Under the pieces are notes generated by a model, which saw only the letters and a list, made by a program, of their open reading frames with translations, was not told where the DNA came from and ran no database searches. From Homarus americanus (taxonomy: Eukaryota; Arthropoda; Malacostraca; Decapoda; Nephropidae), in NCBI RefSeq assembly GCF_018991925.1, contig NW_024753828.1, positions 5,032,998-5,096,997 on the forward strand: a DNA stretch of 64,000 nt. Direction: 5' to 3'. Positions 12,221-24,619 of this stretch are shown here, one piece after another (the stretch's first letter is position 1; each line of letters opens with the position of its first letter). Position numbers and translations under genes: made by a program.

Positions 12221-12344
12221 TTTTGTGACGTCATGCATGGTTAACTAGTATTCTGTATGGCTGTTGATGTAATGATGTAATGTTTTGTGACGTCATGCAT
12301 GGTTAACTAGTATTCTGTATGGCTGTTGATGTAATGATGTAATG
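12221..12344. repeat. 62-bp exact direct duplication
   Basis: Copies at 12221-12282 and 12283-12344, each with one TGACGTCA. A third copy starts at 12345 but breaks off after about 8 bp. Confidence 0.92.
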
Positions 12345-12493
12345 TTTTGTGAAGGCGTCATAGGCTGGTGCGCTCACTCTCACGTTACCGTCTCAATAGC
12401 CTTAATTTTCCCCGCCAACAACTTCATTCAGGGAAATAATTGGTTTATTGATAACAAGGCGTCATGTGGCTCGGTCCAGGGTGCTGTACACTA

Positions 12494-12541
<48 letters not shown>
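12494..12541. repeat. (ATT)n microsatellite
   Basis: About 16 ATT units. Confidence 0.95.
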
Positions 12542-12967
12542 GAGATAGTGAGAGGCAGGGGAGGCTGAGGGGCAGGGGAGAGGTACTGAGAGGCAGGGGG
12601 GAGGTACTGGAGAGGCAGGAGACACATAGGGTCATGAAGACACAATAGCACTACTCCACCTACACACACACTGCACTGAGGAACGGATACGGCGTTAAGA
12701 CTTTCCCTTCTCTGATATGCAATGAGTGAAGCTACACCCCCTCCCCACCCTCCCCCTCCCCTTATACCTGTCCCAAATTCACGACCAGGAGAGAAGAATG
12801 CTGGTCGTACCCGTAGTCACGACCCGGAAGAGAAGAATGTTGGTCGTATCTGTAGTCTACGAGTTAAAATTAAAATATCAAATATTTACTATAACCTGGT
12901 GATATTACTGCTGACTGTGATGTGAGATGGGTTAGTTTAGGTTAGGGTTAGGTTAGGTGATTTATGA

Positions 12968-13670
12968 GAAACGGTTTAACCTTTGAGGACGATGGTTTAA
13001 CCCTTTGAGGATGATGGTTTATCCCTTGAGGACGATGGTTTAAATCCCTTTGAGGATGATGGTTAACCTTTGAGGACGATGGGGAGGCACTGAGGGGCAG
13101 GGGGACGTAGGGAGGGGTAAGGGCGAGAGGTAGTGAGGGGGGGGGAGGTGAAGGCAGGGGAGAGTAGTGGGGGCAGGGGGAGGTAGTGAGGGCAAGAGGG
13201 GAGGTGAGGGGTGAGGGGAGGTAGTAGTGAGGGGCAAGAGGGGGAGGTGGGTGAGGGGCAAGAGGAGGCAGAGGATGGGCAAGAGGGGAGGTAGTGAGGG
13301 GCAAGGAGGCAGCTGCTGAATATGTAAGACTCTGGTGAATATTTGAGTCTGGGAGACACGACAAGGTGGGACATCCTGTGACGTTTGTGTGACCGAGGTG
13401 AGGGGGGGGTGAAGGAAGAGGGGGAGGGGGAAGAAAGAGGAGGAGGGGGGAAGAAAGAGGAGGAAGGGTGAAGGAAGAGGGGGAGGGGAAGAAAGAGGAG
13501 GAGGGGGTGAAGGAAGAGGAGGAGGAAGGGTGAAGGAAGAGGAGGAGGAAATGATGAAAGTGGAGAGATGAAGAAATAGCAGGAGGGGAGAGAGAGAGAG
13601 ATGAGAGGGAGAAGTGAGAGGTGAGAGATGAGAGGGAGACGTGAGAGATGAGAGAGGGCAACAGGGGTTT
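12968..13670. repeat. GAGGACGATGGTTTAA repeat followed by G/A-rich minisatellite
   Basis: Five units of about 24 bp at 12968-13082, then GGGGCAGGGGGAGGTAGTGA and GAAGAGGAGGAGG units to about 13660. The opposite strand gives Pro/Ser-rich open frames of no coding value. Confidence 0.85.
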
Positions 13671-13909
13671 CGGGACCTAGACCACACTAGTGCCCCTCGA
13701 GGCTTTACCTCTTATACCACCCTCAGGCGACACAACCCATCTCCAGGGCGTTGATCTCTCTCTCTCTCTCTCTCTCTCAGAAGCCTTCGTCATGCCGTAG
13801 TTTAAATGAGTCAGTTATTACGTGTTCTTTCCTCACCCATTATAACTCTCCGACGGAAACAATAATATTTAGCTACTTTAAGCAGAGATCCGTCTGAGTT
13901 TTGCTGAAC

Positions 13910-14180
13910 CTTGACTCGAACGTCTTGAAATATCCGGATTCTGGTGATGAACGCCTTGAAACATCCGGATTTTTGACACGAACGCCTTGAAACATCCCTA
14001 CTTCAAGGGGCGAACGACCTGAAACATCCGAATTCTTAACCCGAACGCCCTGGTACATCCGGATTCTGGTGATGAACGTCTTGTAATATCTGGATTCTCG
14101 ACGGGAGTGTCTTGTTATATCCGGATTCTAGTAATGAACGCCCGAAAACATCCATAATTGAAGGGTCGAGGGGCCTGAGA
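13910..14180. repeat. Decayed tandem repeat of about 36 bp
   Basis: Units built on GAACGCCTTGAAACATCCGG alternate with TTCTGGTGATGAACG. The copies are strongly diverged. Confidence 0.8.
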
Positions 14181-14463
14181 CAACCGGATCTAAATCCACG
14201 TGTGAATCCGCCATGACAGTTGAACACGAAGCAGCAGCAGGAGTCAGGGTTTTTGTGGAGTGTCAATCTTCACGTGGCGGCGGCGGCGGGGTCGTGACGT
14301 CCCACAGAAAAAGGGAAGATTATTTTTGTTCGTATCTGAAGACAGAATCCAAGTCCCCATCCGCTTGTGCTCTGAGTCTTGGTGTTAGGTTTGGTTTGGT
14401 TAGGTTAGGTTAGAGTCTCCCTGCAATTTTGACGTCATCTTGGTAGTTTTATGTGATTAAAGG

Positions 14464-14479
14464 CTCAGCGTAATGTGTA

Positions 14480-14539
<60 letters not shown>

Positions 14540-14620
14540 GGCGTGGGTGGTGTGGGCGGGTTGTGACGAATAACAGTGACACAGGTCCTTGATCCTGACA
14601 TGAACTGTGACTCTCTCTCT

Positions 14621-14709
<89 letters not shown>

Positions 14710-14724
14710 CAACATTACGCTGAG
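14464..14724. repeat. Inverted-repeat element with opposed (TG)n and (CA)n
   Basis: CTCAGCGTAATGT at 14464-14476 is the exact complement of ACATTACGCTGAG at 14712-14724. The (TG)n next to the left end and the (CA)n next to the right end are also complementary, so the whole 261 bp can fold back. About 90 bp of unique sequence lies between the microsatellites. Confidence 0.85.
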
Positions 14725-14784
14725 ACTGTATCCTATGTAGATGTCTTTCGTCATCCCGAGCCATGCAGAGGTGAAAATTAACAT

Positions 14785-15842
14785 AGTTGAGGGAGAGAGT
14801 GAGTGGAGGGAGAGAGTGAGTGGAGGGAGAGAGTGAGTGGAGGGAGAGAGTGAGTGGAGGGAGAGAGTGAGTTGAGGGAGAGAGTGAGTGGAGGGAGAGA
14901 GGAGTGGAGGGAGAGAGTGAGTTGAGGGAGAGAGGAGGGAGGGAGAGAGTGAGTGAGGGAGAGAGGAGGAGGGAGAGAGGAGTTGAGGGAGAGAGGAGGA
15001 GGGAGAGAGTGAGTTGAGGAGAGAGTGAGTGGAGGGAGAGAGGAGTTGAGGGAGAGAGGAGTGAGGGAGAGAGTGAGTTGAGGGAGAGAGTGAGTTGAGG
15101 GAGAGAGGAGGAGGGAGAGAGTGAGTTGGAGGAAGGAGTTGAGGGAGAGAGGAGGGAGGGAGAGAGGAGGAGGGAGAGAGGAGTGGAGGGAGAGAGTGAG
15201 CGGAGGAGGGAGGAAGGGAGCGGAGGAGAGGAGGAGGGAGAGAGGGTGGAGGAGAGAGTGAGGAGGGAGAGAGTGAGGAAGGGAGAGGAGGGAGGGAGAG
15301 AGTGAGTGAGGGGAGAGAGGAGTTGAGGGAGAGAGTAGTGGAGGAGAGAGGAGTTGAGGGAGAGAGTGAGTGAGGGAGAGAGGAGGAGGGAGAGGAGGAG
15401 GGAGAGAGTGAGTGAGGGAGAGGAGTGAGTTGAGGAGAGAGGAGGAGGGAGAGGTGAGTTGAGGGAGAGAGTGAGTTGAGGGAGAGTGAGTGGAGGGAGA
15501 GAGGAGTTGAGGAGAGAGGAGTTGAGGGAGAGAGTGAGTGGAGGGAGAGAGTGAGTGGAGGGAGAGAGTGAGTGGAGGGAGAGAGTGAGTGGAGGGAAGG
15601 CGAGAGCGAGAGCAGGGAGAGTCAAGGTCAGGTTCACTACTATAAAAGGTTAGTTACAATGGGTGAGTGACGAACACGAGGCGGAAGTAAACACAGTCAT
15701 TAAGAGGCGTGTCTGATCCCCGTAAACTTTTATTCCCATGAGTGAGGAAGAGGAGGGAGAGGAGGAGGAGGGGAAGAAGGAGGAGGAGGGAGAGGAGGAG
15801 GAGGGGAAGAAGGAGGAGGAGGGGAAGAAGGAGGAGGAAGAG
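14785..15842. repeat. GAGTGGAGGGAGA minisatellite and GGAGGAGGA tract
   Basis: About 800 bp of GTGAGTGGAGGGAGAGA units (14785-15600), then, after a unique gap, GGAGGAGGGGAAGAAG units (15738-15842). The minus strand of the first yields a 390-residue Ser/Leu/Pro open frame that is not a gene. Confidence 0.88.
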
Positions 15843-15879
15843 GTTCACCAACGCCCATTGATCACCAACAAACTTGCCA

Positions 15880-16290
15880 CAATAGCTCGTTGGAGGGGGG
15901 TCCGCCAGAACAACACGGGGAGTGAACTTTAATGTAGTTACCCCTGTTAACTACACCCATTTCTTGTATAAACATCACACATGAGACTGTTCCTCGCCCC
16001 CCAAGCACCTGCCGGGGGAGGGGAGGCGTCCGCTAGAACAACACGGAAAGTTTAACGTTTCTGTAGTTTACTCGTTGCACTGGACCGATTCAGTAACGCC
16101 TACGGTTCTTCTACGAGTTCCCACACCGGAGAGTTCCTCGTCTCTAAAGACCTTATCGGAGGAGCGGTCCGCTAGAACAACACGGGAAGCGAACTTTGGT
16201 ATGGTTACTCTGAGCGCTCACACGGAAAACGAGGAAGCTCCTTCAGGGAACACCTGTTGGGGGTGTTCTCCATCACTGCTTGTTGACTCA
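15880..16290. repeat. Three diverged copies of a unit of about 130 bp
   Basis: TCCGCYAGAACAACACGG recurs at 15901, 16029 and 16168, each followed by a related stretch ending in TGTAGTTA, TGTAGTTT or TATGGTTA. I do not recognise the unit. Confidence 0.75.
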
Positions 16291-16719
16291 GGTAAATAAG
16301 AGGCCCTTACAGTGCCATTCAGTTGACACACTCATGCAGAACCTTATATTTATTCCCATCCGCTGTTTACTTCTTCACATTCCAATACGAAGATTATCGT
16401 CCTTCAGAAAACACGAGTGAAGGTTTGATAAGACCCTAGAACATTTATCTCCCTCGTGTTTCACCTCAACGCGGTAATGGTGAGCCAATAGGGAGGTGTA
16501 TCAAGGCGCGTTCTTTCCTCCTGTCCAATTAGAGAGAACGCGAATCCAGGACCTACACGCGTTCTGTCATCTTCGACCATAGACGGGACAAAACGCAGAA
16601 CCTTTAAGAATTAGATAATCAAGTACCTGCGTTCACTTGTCCCCGGCCACTTACGGGAGAAACATTTAACACAAAGACCTTTTAAGACTACGAACCCAGA
16701 GGACTTTGGGGGCAGCTTG

Positions 16720-17175
16720 GCGTACCGTGGTGGTGGTGGTGGTGGTGGTAGTGGTAGTGGTAGTTTTGGTGATTGTGGTAGGTTTGGTAGTGGTGCCGTC
16801 ATCGTCACACCCACGACCACCACTGCCACGTGTCACCCCTCCCCCCCCCCACACACACACTTTTTACAATATAACTGTATAAAAACTTCCACTCGCTAAA
16901 CTGTTCTTCACCCACCACCACCACCACCACCACCACCACCACCACCACCACCACCACCACCAGTCTTTACACCGACCAAACAAAAAGTCACCAGAACCCG
17001 GACTCGGTACTGGACCCAGGTTAGGTTAGGTTAGGTTTGGTTAGGTTCAGTTGGGTTAATGTTAGGTTAGGTTCAGTTGGGTTAAGGTTAGGTTAAGGTT
17101 AGGTTAGGTTCAGTTGGGTTAATGTTAGGTTAGGTTCAGTTGGGTTAAGGTTAGGTTAAGGTTAGGTTAGGTTCC
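16720..17175. repeat. (GGT)n, (CAC)n and TTAGG-variant tracts
   Basis: GGT-rich at 16725-16770, (CAC)n at 16913-16962, and GGTTAGGTTCAGTTGGGTTA units at 17021-17175. Confidence 0.9.
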
Positions 17176-17434
17176 CCGTCTGTAGATTAGACTCATGGAT
17201 GACACCGGCCAAAGACATTCCTGAACCTGTATCTAGTAAGACTGACTCACCGGGCATAAGAGGTGGAGAACGAGGTACTAGGGAGGAGGAAGAGGAGTGT
17301 GGGAGGTGAGACTGAGGAAGGTGGTATAGAGGTACTCTGCCTGACAACAACCTCTCTTCCTTCTCTCTCTCTATCCTTCCTTCCTTCCTTCCTTCCGTCT
17401 CCTCAATTCCCTCTTCTACTCTCTCTATCAGCTG

Positions 17435-17471
<37 letters not shown>

Positions 17472-17576
17472 GTGCCCATAGTTGTTGGGTCAGCTAGAGG
17501 TGGACAGACTGGTGTGGGCATGACCGCCACACTACCCTTGACCCGCCCACTGCACCGTCACATACACACAAAGGAT

Positions 17577-18060
17577 TGAGGTGGTGGGCGTCTGGTTGGT
17601 GGGTGGAGAGAGGTGGTGGGCGCCGGGTTGAAGGGTGGAGAGGGGTGGTGGGCGCCGAGTTGATGGGTGGAGAGAGGTGGTGGGCGTCGGGTTGATGGGT
17701 GGAGGAGGTGGTGGGCGTCGGGTTGATTGGTGGAGAGGGTGATGGGCGTCGGGTTGATTGGTGGAGAGGGGTGATGGGCGTCTGGTTGGTGGGTGGAGAG
17801 AGGTGGTGGGCGTCGGGTTGGTGGGTGGAGAGGGGTGGTGGGCGCCGGGTTGGTGGATGGAGAGGTGGTGGGTGTCTGGTTGGTGGGTGGAGAGTGGTGG
17901 GCGCCGGGTTGATGGGTGGAGAGGGGTGGTGGGCGTCGGGTTGATGGGTGGAGAGGGGTGATGGGCGTCTGGTTGGTGGGTGGAGAGGGGTGGTGGGCGC
18001 CGGGTTGATGGGTGGTGGGCGCCGGGTGATGGATGGAGAGGGGTGGTGGGCGCCAGTTAG
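17577..18060. repeat. Minisatellite of about 34 bp
   Basis: The unit contains GGTGGTGGGCGTCGGGTTGA and TGGGTGGAGAGG; roughly 14 copies with small length changes. Confidence 0.9.
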
Positions 18061-18589
18061 AGAGGGGTTGAGAGGGGGCGCCGTAGATGAGAGGTTCAGC
18101 AGGTGTTGTGAAGGTTGACGACAGACAGGTGTTAGCAGGTGAGGTGGTGGTAATGATCTCAGGTAACCTCACATCACCATGACTATATTGAGCCTGCTTG
18201 CATGGTCATTGTTATTGGCTGAGTCAACTGCTGCCTCCCTCTTCACTACACCACTAGCATCACCACCACCATCATCACCACCACAATCACCATCGTTACC
18301 ACCACCACCACCGCCACTACAGTCACCATCGTCACTATACTACTACCATTATCACCACTGTCACTCCCTCCCTCCCTTTCCTCCCACCCAACCTTCCCTC
18401 CACCATGCAGTCACAGGGTAGGAACAAGTTCTTCTGCTGGTGATTTCTATGCAAACTCAATCACCTGTAATTGTCTGCCTCGCTGCTAATTAAGCCTTGC
18501 TCCCTCGAGATAGCTACCGCCGCTATAGGAATTCTGCCCAAGACTCGAATTTTACCAGACGTGAAGGTGTTTGGTGCGTGGCTGATAAC

Positions 18590-18735
18590 TCCAACGATAG
18601 TAAGAACGACAGTGAGAACGATAGCATTAACAATAGCGCCAACGATAGTAAGAACGACAGTGAGAACGATAGCACTAACAATAGCGCCAACTATTGTGAG
18701 AACGATAGCGCCAACGATAGTAAGAACCACAGTGG
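18590..18735. repeat. 48-bp repeat of AACGATAGTAAGAACGACAG type
   Basis: Two and a half copies built from short AACGATAG-like subunits. Confidence 0.85.
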
Positions 18736-19499
18736 ATTATTCTTCAGAGTACCAGACGAACGATAGCCAAGTGACGCTACGATCCACGCCTTAACTAAAC
18801 GATATAACGAACAACTATATAAGGTTATCATACGTCAAAACGATAACTAAAACCTCATTATAATCTCTTAGCAGTAGGGACACCAACACACACACACTGC
18901 AGGTTGTAAATAAACCAAGCAACTTTCCCCAGTGAGAGTTTTCAGTAGCGTGAGTGAGGGTAGAGGTGGGGGGAGGGTATGAACGTCAGTCACTCAGTGT
19001 TGCGTGACTAACATTCAGACATAACGAGTGGGAGACAAGGCGAGGTGTTAGTGAGCGTCTTGGTGGTGGTTCATTACGACGCCCCAGGAAGAGATTATGT
19101 AAATAAATGTATGAATTAACAGGTAACAGCTGGATATTAACTGTGTGTGTGTGTGTGTGTGATTCAATGATGTTATGTATTGAGATATTTCGGGTTATTT
19201 AAGAGAAAGTGTGAAGGTTTTGCCATTGTTTATATTCTCAAGTAAGAGTTTTAAATTAGCTGTGTAAAGTGATTTTTTTTTTTTTTTATTCCTCAAGTCT
19301 TTGATATAGTCACAGTAGTGTTTTGCCGCCGTCTTTTTTGTCCTTACGTGTGCGAGTTTCATGGGTTTTCACATATTTTAAGAGTTCTTGAGATATGTGA
19401 GATATGAACGTTAGAATTTATGCGAATTAATTTTTAGCATTCGTAGATCACAAAAAAATAAAATCAATAAATAAATCAGAGTTTCAGTGGTTTGTTGAC

Positions 19500-19625
19500 G
19501 TATTTTTCGCGCCAAATTTCAGTTCCGGCGATTTGTTGACATTTTTCGCGCCAAATTATCCGATAATACTGTACTGGAAAATAGTGGTGAACCGTTTGTT
19601 GACATTTCACCGCCACAATCTCAAG
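19500..19625. repeat. Direct repeat carrying TTTCGCGCCAAA
   Basis: TTTGTTGAC plus a short spacer plus TTTTTCGCGCCAAATT occurs twice, about 39 bp apart. A third, weaker copy (TTTGTTGACATTTCACCGCC) lies at about 19593. Confidence 0.85.
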
Positions 19626-19792
19626 ACTAACATTACTGAACTGAATGGCTGTCATAGCGGCAGCGACTCTTCTTTCGGTGCGCGTATGAGAAACTCTTCA
19701 CTGCCTCGGGATGGGAAACTCAGTCATTACCTTAATTATTCACCAGAACTATGTGATGACTTTGGGACGTATTGTAATGACGACCCAAACCT

Positions 19793-19824
<32 letters not shown>

Positions 19825-20756
19825 TTGTTGTGTTAAGTTAGGTTAGGAAAGAGTACTCGTATGTTGGCTGCTTATGTTGTCAACTGAGGTAAGAGTTGGC
19901 AGTTTTTGAGATATTTGACACCATTTATTGTCGCCGAGTCAGAATTAAATGAAAAAAAACATGATATTGTGGGTTATTTTCACCTACCAAAACCACTGAA
20001 ATGAAATATCAAACCAACTACAATTCTGAACATATTTATTCACATGATCTAATTAGCTAAAACCGTAGGAATGGAAAGCCAGTCTCATTGTTTTTACCCA
20101 ATGAGCTTATTAGCCTAAACCGTAGAAATTAAAAATATGGCGCAATTTTCCTCCATTAAGGCAGCACCAATTACCCGCGCCACCTTAAACTTCCTGGTGG
20201 GTAACCCGAAAGAGTGTCAGATGCGCGCCATAACTACATCACTTGTTCCTCCCTACATTTGGCGCGAAAGAGTTTGTTTACTCCTGACATATGGGAACCT
20301 CGGCTACTCTATGAAGTACTTGTATATTTATTTATAATTCCCAAACAATATATTTTTTTAAATTACTTGACGAAAATGAAGATCTGTTAAGTTATATTGA
20401 TCTTGTAAACATTCGTGTCTTAAACATTTCTACTGTAAGTTGTGTATTGTATTATGGTCAACACAACGGCTTAAGAGTGAACTATATCCTACGTATTAAA
20501 GTATTAACATTGGGAGATATTTACGCTTTTATGTATTAGTTTAAGTCAATTTATAATAGGATTGACTGCTAGTCCTGTCTGTGTTATTAAGAAACATGGA
20601 AATTGATGTCGAAATAGTCTTACAAGTTTACATTGGTTCAGTTTTCGCTTTACATCGACCGCAGATCTATAAACAGTGGTAAAGTTGTGTTACAGTAAGT
20701 AAGTAACAGTGTAGGAGTGAGATGACGTCAGCAGAACCAGTATGAGGAAGTTGTTT

Positions 20757-20757
<1 letters not shown>

Positions 20758-20802
<45 letters not shown>
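20758..20802. repeat. (TG)n microsatellite
   Basis: About 22 TG units. Confidence 0.95.
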
Positions 20803-20804
<2 letters not shown>

Positions 20805-22100
20805 GCTAACTAATGGTGTTGTGGGAGTATTAGTCGCACCGTTATGGCGGCTGATGCCCTACCAGCCTGTGTGTGCCCTCTCTGCTCCCTCTCACCCCCC
20901 TCCCTCCTCCCACTTCACCACATCATAAACCCGCTTCACAGAGCTATTATGCCCCCTCTTCACCGCTTCCTATGAGGTAGTCGCAGAAGCTCCACGTTTA
21001 AGAACTTGAGAATGTTTTGAAGGAATGTTTCTCTGAGCGTCTGTTTCTGATGACCTAAACGTCTGGGATCCTTTAGGGCAAATTGTATTATTTCGCCGAG
21101 TGTTGCGACTTCCTGGGTGTTGTTGAGAGGTGAGATAGACAAGAGGCCGTTAGCTCATAGTGTTCGGGCTAGAGGGAGGAGAGGCAGGTTAGGGCTCGTG
21201 AAGTACATAAAAACATCTGTTCTTGTTGGTCTCCTCGGCGGCGCCATGACAGACCAGCTGGGTTTTGTTGATACCCGTTTTCCCGCCGTATTTGATGAAG
21301 ACAAAGGAATCGGTGTTTTTCCCACGATTTCTGCTGATTTCGGAGCTTAAAACAAGACATTTACAAGACAGGATAGAGAGAACTTGGCGAATATCATGCA
21401 GCAGGCGAGTCAAGGCACAGATAGGATCTTTGAGCTCAGACTGCAGGCTGGGCAAACTGCTACTTTCACTAGAGGCGTTCCCACACACAAAGACGCCCCC
21501 ACAGGCATATTAAATCCTCGTCAGTTGTGTAGTTACGTCTGGGAATGATCTGATTACAATTACACTTCTGGCAACTCATTACGTCATTATAGCAGCGGTG
21601 TTTGTGTTATTGATCGTGCATGCAACCAACAATTTACCACTCGCTTTCGATGAAATTTGCAATGCTGGAGTTGTCATTGTCAAAGGCCATGGATGATATG
21701 TGAGATTTCCTGATGGTTGGAATGTAAGGTAAGAGAGAAGAAAATACTAAACCGGTTAATTTCCCGAGTATCCACACACACGATGACTGTCTTGCATCAC
21801 GTCAAACATTTCAGTGATGTTCCCCAGATGAGTCCACTGAATACAAGTTGGATAAAATATTTTACCACATAAAATCTTTTAACAAAATATATTTAACGGT
21901 AATACAGTCTCTTTTAAATGGTGATATCGTTCATTTTATTTCTTCTCTCTTTCATTTTATTCTATTCCCATTTACGATACATGTTGGGTTAAATGGCCTC
22001 ATAACTTCCCAGAGACTCCAATAGATGGCATTCTTTTACCTCCCCCCCTCCCCCCCCCCTAGTTAGGAGAATAAAGAAACAAAAGCTAATCTTGAGAACC

Positions 22101-22349
22101 AGGAACCAGTGGGAACCAGGAACCAGTGGTGAACCAGGAACCAGTGGTGAACCAGGAACCAGTGGTGAACCAGGAACCAATGGTGAACCAGGAACCAGTG
22201 GTGAACCAGGAACCAGTGGGAACCAGGAATCAGGGAAGGTAATTGGTTATGTTATTTAGGGTGCGGTTAGAGTCGATGAACACGAGAAGAAAGTTTACAA
22301 TGATGAGATAATGACAGGGATGGGAAAGGAATTACGAGTGAAAGGGAAG

Positions 22350-22384
<35 letters not shown>
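22101..22384. repeat. 18-bp GAACCAGGAACCAGTGGT repeat and (GA)n
   Basis: About seven copies at 22101-22236 and a (GA)n run at 22352-22384. Confidence 0.9.
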
Positions 22385-22386
<2 letters not shown>

Positions 22387-24558
22387 ACGGGGAAAAAATT
22401 GTTGACGTAAAGGGAAAGCTGATGCAAAGGGAATGATGAAAGGATTAGACGAGGAGGAAGAGGGGGAGGGAAGTGAAGAGGGAGGAGGAGGAGGAGGAGG
22501 GAGAAAGAAAAAACCGGAACGTACAGGTTTGGGAGAGACACGAGTTTAGTTGAAGGTGAGAAGGAAGGGGAAGATGAGAAAGGCGGTGAGAGGAAGATTG
22601 GGACAGTGAGAGCGAGACTAGGTGAGAGGGAGAGGGCCGTCTGCAGTGAGAGAGGGCAAGTGGAGGGCGGCGGGAGAGTGGGAGAGGGTACACTCACCTC
22701 TCCCAGCTCAGAGGAAGGCTGGGAGCCATATACCTGTGATGAGGCACCACCGCCCCCGGCACGCCCGCCCGCCCTACACCCTGCCTTCTCTACAGCCCAC
22801 TCGCCCACCCTACAGCCCACCCTGCCCCCCACCCTGCCCGGGAGGTAATCACCCGACAAAAAAAAAACCGGACAAAACCCTACTGGACAGAACCCACCGT
22901 CTTTGTTTTTTAATCCCTTGAACCCCGTTAGGTTAGGTTAGGTTAGTTAAGATTAAATAATGATAGTGGAAGTTCGATCAAGACCAGATTAGGTTAGGTT
23001 AAGTCAGGTTGTTGACGTGATCACGGTCCCTCATTAATCACCAGTCTGCTCTTCCTCCCTAATTAAAAAACAAATGACTATCATGTACTAGATGCAGCGT
23101 TGCCAAGTCTCAGCGTGTGAAAGGGAAAGATCCGTTACATAATTATACCAAGCGAGAAAGGTCAGGCGAAGGAATGGCAACACTGCTTTTGGGATTCCAG
23201 GGATTTCCAGCGTTGTTTCTGGTGGTGGTGGTGTTGGAGGTGGTGGTGGTGGTGTTGGAGGTGGTAGTGGAGCCTCAGTAGTCAGGATGGTGAGGCTTTC
23301 TTGCCCCTTATATCATCAGGGGTGTGGATGGTCCTCACTCCACCATCAACAGGCCCTGGAATCTCCCCCTCCCCCCCCCACCTTCCCCCCGGCAGTACCT
23401 GGACACCCATCCGACAGTACCTAGACTCCCCCCTCGACAGTAGCTGGGAGGCACAGCGGTACTCTTAGTTTCATCGTTGTGGTGGCGGAGGTTGATGACT
23501 TCCTTCACCCTATACACCCTGCCGCCCTTATCACCCTCCCACCCGCCCTTATCACCCTTCCTCCTGTTGTTGCTAGAATTCCCTAACCTAACCTAACCTA
23601 ACCTAACCTAACTTAAACCTAACCTAAACCTAACCTAACCATACAGCCAGAGGATCGGGAAATGCCAAGCTGGTTTTATCATCTCCTGTCTCAGTACTAC
23701 GGTCATGCCAAACAGGTCTCTACCACCACCACCACCACTACCTTCTTCAACAGCGAGCCGTTATCCTCAACCCAGACTTGGTGGGTGGGTGGGTGTGGGG
23801 GGTCATTCCGGCGTGGGGTAGATGAAGGCGTGGGTTATGTGGTAGAGGAGTTGAAGAGGCGTGTGTGTGTGGGGTGGACTTTGAAGGGGCATGGGCTTTG
23901 GGTGTGTGTGTGTGGGTGGACTTTGAAGGGGCATGGGCGTGCTTGGGTGTGTGTGTGTGGTAAACGAGAACCTAACCTAACCACACACACCCCGTTACTC
24001 TCCACTCAGACCACGTAACCGGGGGGGCATGGTGGTCGTGGCGTGGGTGGGTAAGGGTCATCCCGGGCGTGGGTGTGCGGGTAGGAGGCGTGGGTAGGGG
24101 GCGTGGGGGCAGGTTACAGGCCAGGGAGCCGCGGTAATGGGGGGGGGGTAATAATTCTGTGGTTTGGGCTCATCATTGTGGAGGAGGAGACTGACTGGTG
24201 GTGTGACCTCCGCCCTCCCACCACCTCAACTCACTTTCCCGGGGTTTCGTGTAACCTTAGATGACCTTAACTGACTTCCTATGACCTTAAATGACCTTTG
24301 CTGACTTCCTGTGACCTCTTTTGACCTTGTTTATCCTTTGTTACTCACTTTTGCCTCTCTGTCACCTGTGGAGCAGAGAGAGGCACCTGCAACCTCACTC
24401 TCTGACTCGCGTGATGCAACTGGTGACCAAGTGACGTAAACACCGTGAGGAGTGTATATCGACCGTGACGTCACGCCCCGTCCACTCGGTATTGACATTC
24501 AGCTAATGAAGAGTTGCGACACTTGCTCTACATAACACAGGTGGATGACACACGCGCA

Positions 24559-24617
<59 letters not shown>
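24559..24617. repeat. (CA)n microsatellite
   Basis: About 29 CA units. Similar runs occur as (TG)n at 25909-25965 and (CA)n at 26474-26520 and 27677-27753. Confidence 0.95.

Positions 24618-24619
<2 letters not shown>

Noticed and set aside
14465..15637. 390-residue Ser/Leu/Pro open frame on the minus strand
   Set aside because: It is created by the GAGTGGAGGGAGA minisatellite plus TG/CA microsatellites.
20960..21142. 60-residue minus-strand frame with a plausible protein-like composition
   Set aside because: No recognised family, no supporting splice or promoter context, and length expected by chance.
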